Shown: positions 10,446 to 19,176, counted from the first letter of the stretch. The stretch is DNA of 64,000 bases from Uliginosibacterium paludis (GCF_039631355.1 NZ_JBDIVF010000001.1:1-64000); one strand, 5' to 3'. The notes: a model not told the origin generated them from the letters alone. Numbers and translations are program-made.

Positions 10446-11152
10446 GCGGGTCCGCAGCGCCAGCCCCCCTGATCCGTATCGAGCATGTGTCGAAACACTA
10501 TCTGCGGGGCGGCGAGGCGGTACCGGTGCTGGCCGACGTCCATTTCGACATCGCACGCGGTGAATACCTCGCGCTCATGGGGCCGTCAGGCTCGGGCAAA
10601 TCCACGCTGCTGAACCTGATTGCCGGGCTGGACCAGCCCAGCAGCGGCCGCATCGTGGTCGATGACACTGACATTGCGGGTATGAATGAGCGCAGCCTGG
10701 CGGACTGGCGCGCCGCAAACATCGGCTTCATCTTCCAGTTCTACAACCTCATGCCGGTGCTGAGCGCGCTGGAAAACGTCGAGCTACCGCTGCAACTCAC
10801 CCGTCTGAGCGCACGCGAACGCCGCGAACGCGCGCTCACCGCCCTGTCTCTGGTCGGTCTGGCGGACCGGGTAAAACACACCCCCCGTGAGCTCTCCGGC
10901 GGCCAACTCCAGCGTGTCGCGATTGCCCGCGCCATAGTCAGCGATCCGACCCTCATCGTGGCCGACGAACCCACCGGGGACCTGGACCGGAAATCGGCAG
11001 AGGAAGTCCTGGCACTGCTCCTGCGCCTGAACCAGTCGCTCGGCAAGACCATCATCATGGTCACCCATGATCAGCATGCCGCCCAGGCCGCACGGGCTGT
11101 CCGCCATCTCGACAAGGGAGAGCTGTCCGCCCTGGTCGAAAACCGCGCCTGA
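10442..11152 (+). CDS. ABC transporter ATP-binding protein (LolD/MacB-type)
   Basis: A 236-residue nucleotide-binding subunit with a GTG start overlapping the upstream stop. Walker A is 'GPSGSGKST' (residues 47-55), the signature is 'LSGGQLQRVAIARA' (about 146-159), and Walker B is 'LIVADEPTGDLD' followed by an H-loop in 'MVTHD'. The 'FQFYNLMPVLSALENVELPL' Q-loop segment is typical of the LolD/MacB/FtsE group that energises FtsX-like permeases. The two permeases downstream and the adaptor upstream make this the motor of a tripartite efflux or mechanotransmission system. Confidence 0.93.
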   Translation: MSGSAAPAPLIRIEHVSKHYLRGGEAVPVLADVHFDIARGEYLALMGPSGSGKSTLLNLIAGLDQPSSGRIVVDDTDIAGMNERSLADWRAANIGFIFQFYNLMPVLSALENVELPLQLTRLSARERRERALTALSLVGLADRVKHTPRELSGGQLQRVAIARAIVSDPTLIVADEPTGDLDRKSAEEVLALLLRLNQSLGKTIIMVTHDQHAAQAARAVRHLDKGELSALVENRA

Positions 11153-11161
11153 GCCCTTGCC

Positions 11162-12325
11162 ATGCTCGCCCTGATCCTCCGCTTCGCCCTGCGCAACCCG
11201 CTCCGGCACCGCTTGCGCAGCCTGCTCACGCTGGCCGGGCTCACCATCGCGATCCTCGCCTTCGGTCTGCTTGGCACGGTGGTTTCCGCCTGGTATGCCG
11301 GCGCAAACGCAGCCTCCGACAAGCGACTTGTCACCCGCAATGCCATTTCACTGACCTTCCCGATGCCGCTCGCGTATGCCGAACGCATCCGCGCAATCGA
11401 AGGCGTGACAGACGTTTCCTGGGAAAACTGGTTCGGTGGCGTCTACAAGGAGCCTTCGAATTTCTTCCCGCAGATGGCGGTCGAGCCGACGAGCTTCTTC
11501 CGCCTGGTACCCGAGTTCCGCGTCAAACCCGAAGAGATGCAGAATTTTCTGCGCGAACGGCGCGGTGCCATTGCCGGCCGCAAGCTCGCCGCGCGCTTCG
11601 GCTGGAAGATCGGGGACCTGATCCCGATCAAGGGCACCATTTTCGCGGGCGACTACGAATTCATCCTCTGCGGCATCTATGAAGGCGCACGCAGCAGCAC
11701 CGATGAAGGCCAGTTCTTCCTGCGCTGGGACTACCTCAACGAGCGCACCCGGCAGCTCTTTCCCGGCCGGAGCGACAGCGTGGGCATCTACCTGATCGGC
11801 ATTGCCGACGCACGCGACGCCGCCGTCGTGGCCCAGCGTGTTGACCGCAGCTTCGCCAACTCGCTCGCCGAAACGCTGACCGAGACCGAAAAGGCCTTCC
11901 AGCTCTCCTTCGTGGCGATGACCGGCACCATCGTCAATGCCATCCGCATCGTGTCCTGGGTCATCATCCTCATCATCATGGCGGTCATGGCCAACACGAT
12001 GGCCATGGCCGCCCGCGAGCGCACCGCCGAATACGCCACGCTCAAGGCACTCGGTTTCAGGCCCGGCACCGTCGCAGCACTCGTTTATGCCGAGTCCTTC
12101 GCGCTGTGCGCCGCAGCCGCCACGGCCGGCATCCTGCTGACCGGCCCAGCAGCACGCGCAATCGGCAGCCGGCTGGACAACCTCTTTCCGGTATTCCAGG
12201 TAGCGCCCGAAACAATCCTCATGCAGATAGCGGCGGCGGCGCTGATTGCCTGCGTCGCCGCCGCCCTGCCGGCCCGCCAGGCCATGCGGGTGAAGATCGT
12301 CGAAGGTCTGAGGCAGGCCGGCTGA
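11162..12325 (+). CDS. ABC transporter permease 1 (FtsX/MacB-like)
   Basis: A 387-residue permease with one N-terminal membrane helix (about 18-40), a large periplasmic MacB_PCD-like domain, and three C-terminal helices in an FtsX domain. The last region holds 'ERTAEYATLKALGF', the usual coupling motif of this family. It starts 9 bp after the ATPase gene and its TGA overlaps the next ATG by one base. The periplasmic domain probably contacts the adaptor. With its paralogue it would form a heterodimeric permease. Confidence 0.9.
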   Translation: MLALILRFALRNPLRHRLRSLLTLAGLTIAILAFGLLGTVVSAWYAGANAASDKRLVTRNAISLTFPMPLAYAERIRAIEGVTDVSWENWFGGVYKEPSNFFPQMAVEPTSFFRLVPEFRVKPEEMQNFLRERRGAIAGRKLAARFGWKIGDLIPIKGTIFAGDYEFILCGIYEGARSSTDEGQFFLRWDYLNERTRQLFPGRSDSVGIYLIGIADARDAAVVAQRVDRSFANSLAETLTETEKAFQLSFVAMTGTIVNAIRIVSWVIILIIMAVMANTMAMAARERTAEYATLKALGFRPGTVAALVYAESFALCAAAATAGILLTGPAARAIGSRLDNLFPVFQVAPETILMQIAAAALIACVAAALPARQAMRVKIVEGLRQAG

Positions 12326-13494
12326 TGAAACGGATTCCGCTCCACTACATCTGGCGCAATCTCGCCAGTCGCCGGCTCACCACTGCGCTCACCGCAGGCG
12401 GCATGGCGCTGGTGGTATTCGTCTTCACGGCCGTCCTGATGCTCGATGCCGGACTGCGCGCCACGATGGTTTCCACCGGCTCACCCGACAATGTGCTGGT
12501 CATCCGTTCGGGCTCAGGCACGGAGATCCAGAGCAGCATCGACGCCGATCAGCTCGGCGTGCTCGAAAGCCTGCCTCATGTGGCGCTCGGCGCAGACGGT
12601 CAGCTGATGGCCGCACGCGAATGCGTGGTGCTGTACTCGCTCGTCAAGAAGCAGACCGGCGTACCGACCAATGTCACCATTCGCGGCAGCACGCAGACCG
12701 GTCTCGCCCTGAGGCCGCAGGTCCAGCTTGTTGCCGGTCGCATGTTCCGCCCGGGGGCGAACGAAATCATCGTCGGAGCCAGTCTGGCCAAAAGCTTTGC
12801 CGGCGTGGAAGTCGGTCAGACGCTCGCCTTCGCCCGGCGCGAATGGCAGATCGTGGGCGTCTTTGACGCAGGCCAGACCGCCTTCAACAGCGAGATGTGG
12901 GGAGATGTGGAGCAACTGCGCCAGGCCTTCCGGCGCAGCCTGCATTCTTCGCTGATCTTCAGACTGGATGACATTCGCAACTTCGACGCCGTGAAAACGC
13001 TGATCGCCTCGGACCGGCGCCTGACCGTGGAGATCAAGCCCGAAACGCAGTTCTATGCCGACCAGTCGAAGGTGCTGGCCGGATTCATCAGCATCCTCGG
13101 GCTCACGCTATCGGTCATTTTCTCGGCAGGTGCCATCATCGGCGCGATGATCACCATGTATGCAGCGGTGGCCAACCGCACGGCCGAGATCGGCACGCTG
13201 CGCGCCATCGGATTCTCGCGCGGCAACATCCTGGTCGCCTTCCTGCTCGAGAGCCTGCTGCTCTCGCTGCTGGGCGGCCTCACCGGGCTGGCAGCCGCAT
13301 CGCTGCTGCAATCGCTGTCGGTCTCCACCATGAACTGGCAGACCTTCTCCGAGCTGGCCTTCGCCTTCCGGCTGACGCCGGGCATTGCGCTCTCCGCACT
13401 GCTCTTCTCGCTGGCGATGGGCCTGATCGGTGGCGTGTTGCCGGCCTGGCGCGCAGCACGCCTGAATATCGTCAGCTCGCTTCGATCCGCCTGA
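12325..13494 (+). CDS. ABC transporter permease 2 (FtsX/MacB-like)
   Basis: A 389-residue permease starting at the ATG that overlaps the previous stop (TGATG). A longer open frame exists upstream but lies inside permease 1 and is not used. It has an N-terminal helix (about 17-38), a MacB_PCD-like periplasmic domain, and three C-terminal helices with 'RTAEIGTLRAIGFSRGNI', the FtsX-family coupling motif. It completes the MFP-ATPase-permease-permease operon. It ends 3 bp before the convergent EF-hand gene, with no room for a terminator between them. Confidence 0.9.
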   Translation: MKRIPLHYIWRNLASRRLTTALTAGGMALVVFVFTAVLMLDAGLRATMVSTGSPDNVLVIRSGSGTEIQSSIDADQLGVLESLPHVALGADGQLMAARECVVLYSLVKKQTGVPTNVTIRGSTQTGLALRPQVQLVAGRMFRPGANEIIVGASLAKSFAGVEVGQTLAFARREWQIVGVFDAGQTAFNSEMWGDVEQLRQAFRRSLHSSLIFRLDDIRNFDAVKTLIASDRRLTVEIKPETQFYADQSKVLAGFISILGLTLSVIFSAGAIIGAMITMYAAVANRTAEIGTLRAIGFSRGNILVAFLLESLLLSLLGGLTGLAAASLLQSLSVSTMNWQTFSELAFAFRLTPGIALSALLFSLAMGLIGGVLPAWRAARLNIVSSLRSA

Positions 13495-13497
13495 TCG

Positions 13498-14160
13498 CTA
13501 GGCCGTAATGGAGAGACCGCCCTGATCCCGGTGTCGCGGCGCCTCGGCCTGCTGACCATAGGCCTGCATGAGTTGCATCAGGCGGGCAAGGAACGCCTCT
13601 TCGTCGCGACTGCTCGTCGTCCCGCTACTGCCGCTGCTGCCGGTACTCGCTGCAACAGTGCCCGTCGCGCTCGCGCTGCTGTTCGACTGGTCGTAGGCCA
13701 TGGCCTCCCGGAAACTGACCTTGCCATCACCATCGGCGTCCGCCTGATCGAAGTTGGCCACGATGCTGCTGATGAGGCTTGCGCGCTTGCTGTCCGAGCT
13801 GCCGATTTCCTCGAGCTGGCTGCTGAGTTCATCCTTGCTGAAGCCGGCATCGTTTTGCGGCGGTGGCGGCGGCATCATGCCCGAGCCAGCCATGGCCATG
13901 CTCATGCGCATGTCATTGAACTGGGCATCGAGACTGTCGGCAACGCTCTGCATCGAACTCGTGAGTTCGCTCTGCGTGACCTTGCCGTCTCCGTCCCCGT
14001 CCAGCATCGCGAAGACTTCATCGGGCTTGCTCTGCTGGTCCTGGATAGTCTCAAAGGCGGATTTGAGGTCCGACAGTTCGAAATACCCCTGCTTTTTCGT
14101 GTCCAGCTTCGCGAACAGCGAACTGGCCATCGAGCTGACCTGACTGATGTTCATTGCCAT
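13498..14160 (-). CDS. EF-hand calcium-binding protein
   Basis: A 220-residue protein beginning 'MAMNISQVSS'. The start is chosen because AGGAG sits just upstream; the frame extends further 5' without a ribosome site. Two canonical EF loops are visible, 'DGDGDGKVTQSE' and 'DADGDGKVSFRE', plus a degenerate first loop around 'DTKKQGYFELSD'. A 'MMPPPPPQ' linker lies in the middle and a Ser/Gly/Thr-rich low-complexity segment precedes the C-terminus. There is no signal peptide or membrane helix. Proteins of this build (XopAW/EF-hand type) occur in proteobacteria as calcium sensors or buffers; the role here is unknown. It is convergent with the efflux operon. Confidence 0.8.
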   Translation of the reverse strand: MAMNISQVSSMASSLFAKLDTKKQGYFELSDLKSAFETIQDQQSKPDEVFAMLDGDGDGKVTQSELTSSMQSVADSLDAQFNDMRMSMAMAGSGMMPPPPPQNDAGFSKDELSSQLEEIGSSDSKRASLISSIVANFDQADADGDGKVSFREAMAYDQSNSSASATGTVAASTGSSGSSGTTSSRDEEAFLARLMQLMQAYGQQAEAPRHRDQGGLSITA

Positions 14161-14497
14161 GATGCACTCCTTGCATGACCGATCGGATGCCCGTCGCCGC
14201 CTGAGCGCTGCGGGCCACGGCCTTTCCTTGGCAAGGAACCGGCCAGAAGGGATCCGCAAACTACGCAAATCACCGCAAACCAGTTAAAAAACAATCAAGA
14301 ATTCATGCTTTCGGCATGTTCTGAGCTCTCCGGCAAGCGGCCCCGGCAAACATCCTGCAGGCCGCCGGCAATCCCTGCCGCGCCCCTGCCGGTTCGAATT
14401 CCGCGGCAGCGCTGGCCTTCCGGCACTTGCGGCAGAGCGCAGCGGCAAGATCTGCCAGTTTTCGCATCGCAGCCGGATAAAACGTCCGCGACAGACG

Positions 14498-14528
14498 AAA
14501 AAAAACCACCTGATACAGGATCAGGTGG
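14498..14528 (-). terminator. Terminator of the Spy-like gene
   Basis: Read on the minus strand, a nine-base-pair stem CCACCTGAT/ATCAGGTGG with a five-base loop is followed by eight T residues. It lies 74 bp after the stop of the Spy-like gene. The rest of 14161-14601, between the EF-hand and Spy-like genes, shows no gene. Confidence 0.92.
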
Positions 14529-14601
14529 CTCAAGACAGTCCCGGGGAGCCTGTGCCGGGAGGTGGCAACAGACGGGACAGTCCAACGCTCAGCTATTCGG
14601 T

Positions 14602-15132
14602 TCAGCGGCGCTCGCGCGGGCCTTCCTCACCCCGCGGTCCTGCCATCGGCAGACCGCCACGCTTGCCACCCTCGGGGCCGGCACGATGCTCGGCCAGTTG
14701 TTTCTTCTGTTCTTCGCTCAGCATCGTCAGAAACTCATGCTCGGCCTGAGCGCGCAGCAGGGCGAGTTCGGCATGCGCCCGGGATGCGCTCTGCGCGAGG
14801 TCCCTGGCTTTTGCCGGCGTGTAGTCCGGCGTGCCGACCAGTGCCCGGAGGGCTTCGGTCGCCTTGCGGGCAGCCTTCTGCTGGGCATAGATGGCGGGCG
14901 CCTGCTGGTGATGCAGCTGGAAGAGCTTGTCCTGCTGCGCTTCGCTCAGTTCGATGCCGGGCAGGCCGGGCAGGCCACCCATCGGCGCGCCCATCAACGG
15001 CATGCCGCCGCGCGGCATTTCATGCATGGGCAGCGCGCCCGGCGCCGGCCCTTCTTCAGGCGCTGCCTGGGCGAGTGGAGCGGCCGCGATCAGGGCAGCC
15101 AGGAGCAGAGAGTGGATTCGGGGGGCAGACAT
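14602..15132 (-). CDS. Spy/CpxP-like periplasmic protein
   Basis: A 176-residue protein with a signal peptide (about 1-23, ending 'AQAAPEE'). A Gly/Met/Pro-rich linker leads into a helical core with 'LSEAQQDKLFQLHHQQAP' and a second 'LSEEQKKQLAEH'; these are the LTxxQ-type motifs of the Spy/CpxP/ZraP family. The C-terminus is rich in Gly, Arg and Glu. Known relatives are periplasmic chaperones or metal-responsive regulators that damp the Cpx sensor. It is divergent from a CpxRA-like pair, with a shared 255-bp control region, which copies the cpxP-cpxRA layout and makes a negative-feedback role likely. Confidence 0.8.
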   Translation of the reverse strand: MSAPRIHSLLLAALIAAAPLAQAAPEEGPAPGALPMHEMPRGGMPLMGAPMGGLPGLPGIELSEAQQDKLFQLHHQQAPAIYAQQKAARKATEALRALVGTPDYTPAKARDLAQSASRAHAELALLRAQAEHEFLTMLSEEQKKQLAEHRAGPEGGKRGGLPMAGPRGEEGPRERR

Positions 15133-15298
15133 CAGGATCTCCTTTGAAATATCGGAAAACGGAGCACCCGAAGATCGATGCGGGGTGTCTCAGAGTGAGA
15201 CGGATTGTGTGCCGTCGCTCTGTAAAACCCTTTCAACCACTCGCAAAACAGCACAAAAGCGTTTCAGCTGCGCGCTCAGGGAAACGACTTGCCGCTTC

Positions 15299-15312
15299 GT
15301 AAAAAACTTAAA
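15299..15312 (+). promoter_or_regulatory. Candidate CpxR-like box in the divergent control region
   Basis: GTAAA, four bases, then TTAAA lies about 75 bp upstream of the response-regulator start. The E. coli CpxR consensus is two GTAAA half-sites a few bases apart, so this is a one-mismatch match. The tract is A-rich, which raises the chance of coincidence. Confidence 0.3.
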
Positions 15313-15387
15313 AAAAACACGGAGATGCATCGGCTTCGCTGCTGCGCGTGGCTATCATCAGCTCACGCTCTACAGGAAATGGCACAG

Positions 15388-16077
15388 ATGACTCGAGTAC
15401 TACTGGTCGACGACGACGTCGAACTCGTCGCGATGATGAGGGAATACCTGCAACAGGAAGGCTTCACCGTGGAAACCGCACATGACGGCGAACAGGGTCT
15501 GAGCCGCGCGCTGGGCGGGGAGTTCTCGATCGCGGTGCTCGACATCATGCTGCCGCGCCTGTCAGGCATCGAAGTCCTCAATCGCATCCGCAAGCAGAGC
15601 AAGATGCCGGTGCTGATGCTCACCGCAAAAGGCGACGACATCGACCGCATCGTCGGGCTCGAACAGGGCGCAGACGACTATGTGCCGAAGCCCTGCACGG
15701 CACGCGAGATTACCGCCCGCATCCGCGCGATCCTGCGCCGTACCACCACCGGTTCGGCCCCGCAGGACGAAAGCCTGCCGGTCGTGGCCGGCATGCTCAC
15801 GATGTGGCCGGATCAGCGCCGCGCACAGTGGCGCGACATGCCGCTGGAACTCACCAGCACCGAATTCAATCTGCTCGAAGTGCTGGCCCGCCACACCGGG
15901 CGCACGGTGAGCAAGCAGGAACTCTCCGAGCAGGGGCTCGGCCGTCCGCTGCAGAAGTTCGATCGCAGCATCGAAGTTCACCTCTCCAAGATCCGCGAAA
16001 AACTGGGGCTGCTGGACGACGGGCGCTCAGTCATCCAGACCATTTTCCGTCAGGGCTACCAGTTCATCCGGAGCTGA
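15388..16077 (+). CDS. OmpR/PhoB-family response regulator (CpxR-like)
   Basis: A 229-residue regulator. The ATG at 15388 is chosen because AGGAA at 15374-15378 is well spaced for it and abuts the alternative ATG at 15379. The receiver domain has acidic residues D8-D10, phospho-acceptor D52 in 'VLDIMLPR', T79 and K101. A winged-helix DNA-binding domain of OmpR type follows (about 130-228), with 'LTSTEFNLLEVLARHTGR' and 'RSIEVHLSKIREKLG'. The kinase gene follows one base after the stop. With the divergent Spy-like gene this looks like an envelope-stress CpxR. Metal-response regulators of the same family are an alternative. Confidence 0.9.
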   Translation: MTRVLLVDDDVELVAMMREYLQQEGFTVETAHDGEQGLSRALGGEFSIAVLDIMLPRLSGIEVLNRIRKQSKMPVLMLTAKGDDIDRIVGLEQGADDYVPKPCTAREITARIRAILRRTTTGSAPQDESLPVVAGMLTMWPDQRRAQWRDMPLELTSTEFNLLEVLARHTGRTVSKQELSEQGLGRPLQKFDRSIEVHLSKIREKLGLLDDGRSVIQTIFRQGYQFIRS

Positions 16078-16078
16078 T

Positions 16079-17284
16079 GTGGGTCGTCTGTTCTGGAAGC
16101 TGTTCCTCGCGATTTTCCTGACTCAGCTTGTCACCGCCTGGGGCGTCGGCGTCCTGTTCTGGATCAGCCGGCCGGTCTCGAACCCGACGTTCGAGGATCG
16201 CGAAGGGCCGCGCCCTTTCTTTCCCGCGCCGCCGCCACGGGATTTTCAGTCGGACCGCCCTCCTCCCGGAGAGTTTCGCGGCCCGCAGCCGCCTTTTGCT
16301 TCGGCCCCCGGCCCCCGGCCTGACGGTTCACGTCCGAACAATGACGAGTTCCGGCCGAATTTCTTCCCCGGTCCCCGGCACCGCAGCTTCCCCTGGCAGC
16401 CGGTCACGGTGGGTTTCATCGTGAGCCTGCTGTTTGCAGCGGGTCTGGCGCGCCACCTCTCCCGCCCCATTGTCGGATTGCGCAAGGCTTTCGGCGAGCT
16501 CGCCAGTGGGCGCTTCGAGCATCAGGCGAGCAGAGGTCGTCGCGTGTGGCCCGATGAACTGTCGGATCTCGCCATCGACTTCGACCGCACCGCAGGACAG
16601 GTCAAGATGCTCATCCAGAACCAGCGCCGATTGCTGCACGACGTGTCGCATGAAGTCCGCTCACCCCTGGCACGCATGCAGCTCGCCATCGATCTGGCCC
16701 GCCAGCAGCCTGACAAGACGGGAGAAACAATGGCCAGGCTCGAGCGCGAGTCGGCCCGCATCAATCGCCTGGTTGAGGAGTTGCTGACGCTCTCGCGCCT
16801 GGAAGCCGGCGCCTGCGGTGCATTGAACGAAGAGATCGACCTGCCCGGGATGCTCGCGGAAATCGTGGAGGATGCGCGATTCGAAGCGAGTGCTCGAGAC
16901 TGCAAGGTCGCACTGCAAAGCATCGATCACATGAGCATCCAGGGCCATCCTGCCCTGCTCCAGCGCGCGATCGAAAACGTGATCCGCAATGCAATCCGGC
17001 ATACGCCCGAACACAGCACCGTCTCGGTCAGCCTCGCTTCAGACACGCAGTACATCCGCCTCACGGTGGAAGACTGCGGGCCCGGCGTACCCGAAGACGC
17101 CCTGGAGCGCATCTTCGAACCCTTCGTCCGACTGCATCAGCCTGCCAGCCATGAGGGTTACGGTCTGGGGCTCGCGATCACCCGGCAAACCCTCGAGACC
17201 CACGGCGGGCAAGTTTCCGCCACCAATCGTCCGCAGGGCGGCCTGTGCATGACCCTGACCCTCCCACGGCCCTCGGCGTCCTGA
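16079..17284 (+). CDS. Sensor histidine kinase (CpxA-like)
   Basis: A 401-residue kinase with a GTG start one base after the regulator stop. It has an N-terminal membrane helix (about 7-28), a short periplasmic loop unusually rich in proline, phenylalanine and arginine (about 30-105), and a second helix (about 108-128). A HAMP linker, a HisKA domain with H191 in 'DVSHEVRSPLARMQ', and a HATPase domain with 'NVIRNAIRHTPE', 'EDCGPGVPEDALERIFEPF' and 'GYGLGLAI' follow. The small Pro-rich sensor loop differs from the folded PAS-like sensor of enterobacterial CpxA, so the stimulus may differ. It pairs with the regulator upstream. Confidence 0.92.
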   Translation: MGRLFWKLFLAIFLTQLVTAWGVGVLFWISRPVSNPTFEDREGPRPFFPAPPPRDFQSDRPPPGEFRGPQPPFASAPGPRPDGSRPNNDEFRPNFFPGPRHRSFPWQPVTVGFIVSLLFAAGLARHLSRPIVGLRKAFGELASGRFEHQASRGRRVWPDELSDLAIDFDRTAGQVKMLIQNQRRLLHDVSHEVRSPLARMQLAIDLARQQPDKTGETMARLERESARINRLVEELLTLSRLEAGACGALNEEIDLPGMLAEIVEDARFEASARDCKVALQSIDHMSIQGHPALLQRAIENVIRNAIRHTPEHSTVSVSLASDTQYIRLTVEDCGPGVPEDALERIFEPFVRLHQPASHEGYGLGLAITRQTLETHGGQVSATNRPQGGLCMTLTLPRPSAS

Positions 17285-17287
17285 GCC

Positions 17288-17971
17288 TCAGTCAAGCATC
17301 TCGAGTTCCAGCCTGAAACCCGAGCCCAGCAGGACTTCCGGCAGCGCCGCCTGCGTGACGGCCCGCGCGATGAATGCCTGCCATGCGTCAGCTAGCCGCC
17401 CTTCCGGCTCCAGCACCCGACTGGTTTCGAGCAGACCGCCGGGCCCGAACGCCAGCTCGATGCGCAGATGCCCGCCCGGCAGCGCCGGCCAGTCCGCTGG
17501 CATGGCTGCAAGCAGGGCGAGCCGGTAAGCGACCAGCCCCTCATCCGGACTCAGCGGCCGGAACGACTGCGCGTCGCCGGATGACTGCTCACCTGCCTGC
17601 GCTGGCTGCAGGGCTTCGACAGGGCGAGCGCGCACTTCCGGAACGAGCCGCTCCATCGGATTCACTTTCCTGGCGACAGGATCCGGCTGCCGGTCGACAG
17701 GCACGCGCGGAGAGACGGCTTGCGTCGCGACAGGCGTACCCGGACTGGCCTCTCGTTCCTGAGCGAGAAGCACGCCTCGCAGGCGGCTGACGCCCTCCGC
17801 CCGGCCCGCCTGCGGCAGGGAAACCGCGTCCAGCACCGCGAGGTGGATCAGGGCAGAAAACAGCAGCCAGCCCCATGACGGTCTCATCTGGGCCAGCCAG
17901 CGGGAAGGATTGATTATTCGGCGCAAGGCGACTAGCGTGTCGGCAATACTGGTGAAGCATAAAAATGGCAT
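17288..17971 (-). CDS. TonB-like envelope protein
   Basis: Up to 227 residues. A hydrophobic segment 'WGWLLFSALIHLAVLDAV' is followed by a Pro/Arg/Val-rich middle and a C-terminal part with 'GHLRIELAFGPGGLLETSRV' and 'RAVTQAALPEVL', resembling the TonB C-terminal fold. No ExbB/ExbD genes are adjacent, so this may be a stand-alone TonB-type or cell-envelope protein. The start is uncertain: 17971 gives the longest frame, while 17887 puts the helix at the N-terminus as in TonB. Neither has a clear ribosome site. It converges on the kinase gene, 3 bp away. Confidence 0.6.
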   Translation of the reverse strand: MPFLCFTSIADTLVALRRIINPSRWLAQMRPSWGWLLFSALIHLAVLDAVSLPQAGRAEGVSRLRGVLLAQEREASPGTPVATQAVSPRVPVDRQPDPVARKVNPMERLVPEVRARPVEALQPAQAGEQSSGDAQSFRPLSPDEGLVAYRLALLAAMPADWPALPGGHLRIELAFGPGGLLETSRVLEPEGRLADAWQAFIARAVTQAALPEVLLGSGFRLELEMLD

Positions 17972-18001
17972 AAGCAGGACAGACTCTTCAGGAGAGTTCC
18001 C

Positions 18002-18637
18002 ATGCGTCCGTCAGAGCGTCGTCTTCCCCCACCGGGGCCCGAACTCCAGATCGTGGCCAGCACGCCGCCAGCCCGGCGGCCGCTGATCCTCACGCTTGAC
18101 ACCCAGGGACAGCCGCACCGCTGGGTTACCTGGCAGCATGCCATCTTCTACTACTCACGCAACATGGTCGCCTGGGATGCGGGCGAAGCCTGCTTTACCT
18201 TTCATGGCGGCATTTCCCGCAAGACCGGACTGCGCTCGGTCATCACCGCAAACAGCATCATCGCCATCAAGGGTCGTGCGCTCTCCTCCCGTACCCTCAG
18301 GCAGATTCCGCCGCTGACCAATCGCGAGCTCTTCCACCGGGATCGTCACATCTGCGCCTATTGCGGACGCGAACATCTTCCCGTGCGCCTCACACGAGAC
18401 CACATCAGGCCGGTTTCACACGGCGGCGCCGACACCTGGATGAATGTGGTGACGGCCTGCCGCAACTGCAACCAGCGCAAAGGCGCCAACACGCCCGAGC
18501 AAGCCAGCATGATGCTGCTCTACGCGCCCTATGTGCCGAACAAGGCGGAGTACCTGATCCTCTCGAACCGCAGCATCCTGGCAGACCAGATGGACTTTCT
18601 CGCCCATCACCTGCCCAGTCAGAGCAGGCTTCGCTAG
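18002..18637 (+). CDS. HNH endonuclease family protein
   Basis: A 211-residue protein with AGGAGAG just upstream of the ATG. The N-terminal half is a conserved extension with no motif I recognise. The HNH domain (about 112-165) has paired cysteines 'CAYCGREH', the catalytic 'RDHIRPVSHGG', the asparagine of 'WMNVVTACRNCNQRKG', and a second CxxC. This is the HNH_5-like stand-alone type common in betaproteobacteria and cyanobacteria, not a restriction enzyme with a partner methylase. Nothing nearby suggests a phage or homing element. The biological role is unknown. Confidence 0.85.
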   Translation: MRPSERRLPPPGPELQIVASTPPARRPLILTLDTQGQPHRWVTWQHAIFYYSRNMVAWDAGEACFTFHGGISRKTGLRSVITANSIIAIKGRALSSRTLRQIPPLTNRELFHRDRHICAYCGREHLPVRLTRDHIRPVSHGGADTWMNVVTACRNCNQRKGANTPEQASMMLLYAPYVPNKAEYLILSNRSILADQMDFLAHHLPSQSRLR

Positions 18638-18660
18638 GCGCCTGGAGAATCGGTAGACGC

Positions 18661-18687
18661 GGACGGAACAGCCCTTCCGCCTTTTTT
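18661..18687 (+). terminator. Probable terminator of the HNH gene
   Basis: An imperfect GGaCGGAA/TTCCGCC hairpin is followed by six T residues, 23 bp after the HNH stop codon. Confidence 0.6.
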
Positions 18688-18801
18688 CATGTCCGCCCCC
18701 CTGCATGCCGCGACGAGTCCGGATGCGGTCGTAAAGGAACTCGTCAAGGGAACCCGTTCGCGGAAGTCTGGCGGAAGAGCTCCGGCCAAAACCTGAAAAT
18801 G

Positions 18802-18823
18802 AAAACCGGGCCTGCAGCCCGGT
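18802..18823 (-). terminator. Terminator of the 46-residue FGAG gene
   Basis: On the minus strand, ACCGGGC/GCCCGGT with a short loop is followed by TTTTCATTTT, 59 bp beyond the small gene's stop. A private terminator supports this being a real transcription unit. Confidence 0.8.
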
Positions 18824-18881
18824 CAGCGCGGAGCGTCTGCCCCGCGATATCTGGCCCTGTCGGCGACAGGGCGTCGGTCGC

Positions 18882-19022
18882 TCAGTCCTCGGTTTCGTAG
18901 AGTCGTCCGGCACCGAACTGGGAGCTTTCGATATGAGCCTCGTCAAGATAGGCCTGACGTTCGAGATCGGCTTCGGAAGCCTGGATGTCAGCCTGATCGT
19001 GGGCGTGTACTGAATGGGTCAT
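18882..19022 (-). CDS. 46-residue FGAG-motif small protein
   Basis: The ATG at 19022 ('MTHSVHAHDQ') is preceded by AGGAGAGG. The frame extends further upstream but without a ribosome site. The protein is acidic and soluble-looking, with 'ERQAYLDEAHIESSQFGAG' near the C-terminus. The same pattern, ER.xYL.E...S.FGAG, occurs in the duplicated peptides at 28332-28511 and 28798-28980, so this is a dispersed third member of a small family. There is no signal peptide, helix anchor or cysteine. Function unknown; the private terminator argues for a real gene. Confidence 0.65.
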   Translation of the reverse strand: MTHSVHAHDQADIQASEADLERQAYLDEAHIESSQFGAGRLYETED

Positions 19023-19176
19023 GATCCTCTCCTGATTGGGTTGCCGGGGCTCATCAACAGGTGGCAGCCGATGCGGCCGCGCATGTCGTTTTGTCATTGA
19101 AGTATGCTGCGTTGCAACAAGCAAGAAAGTTATCCGGATTTTCCCTGAGGTCTGAAGAACCACGTCACGGTCACAA

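Noticed and set aside
8841..10556. 571-codon open frame antisense to the efflux adaptor gene
   Set aside because: Shadow of a clearly recognised HlyD-family gene; no domain pattern of its own.
13531..14178. 215-codon plus-strand frame across the EF-hand gene
   Set aside because: The minus-strand EF loops DGDGDGKVTQSE and DADGDGKVSFRE identify the true coding strand.
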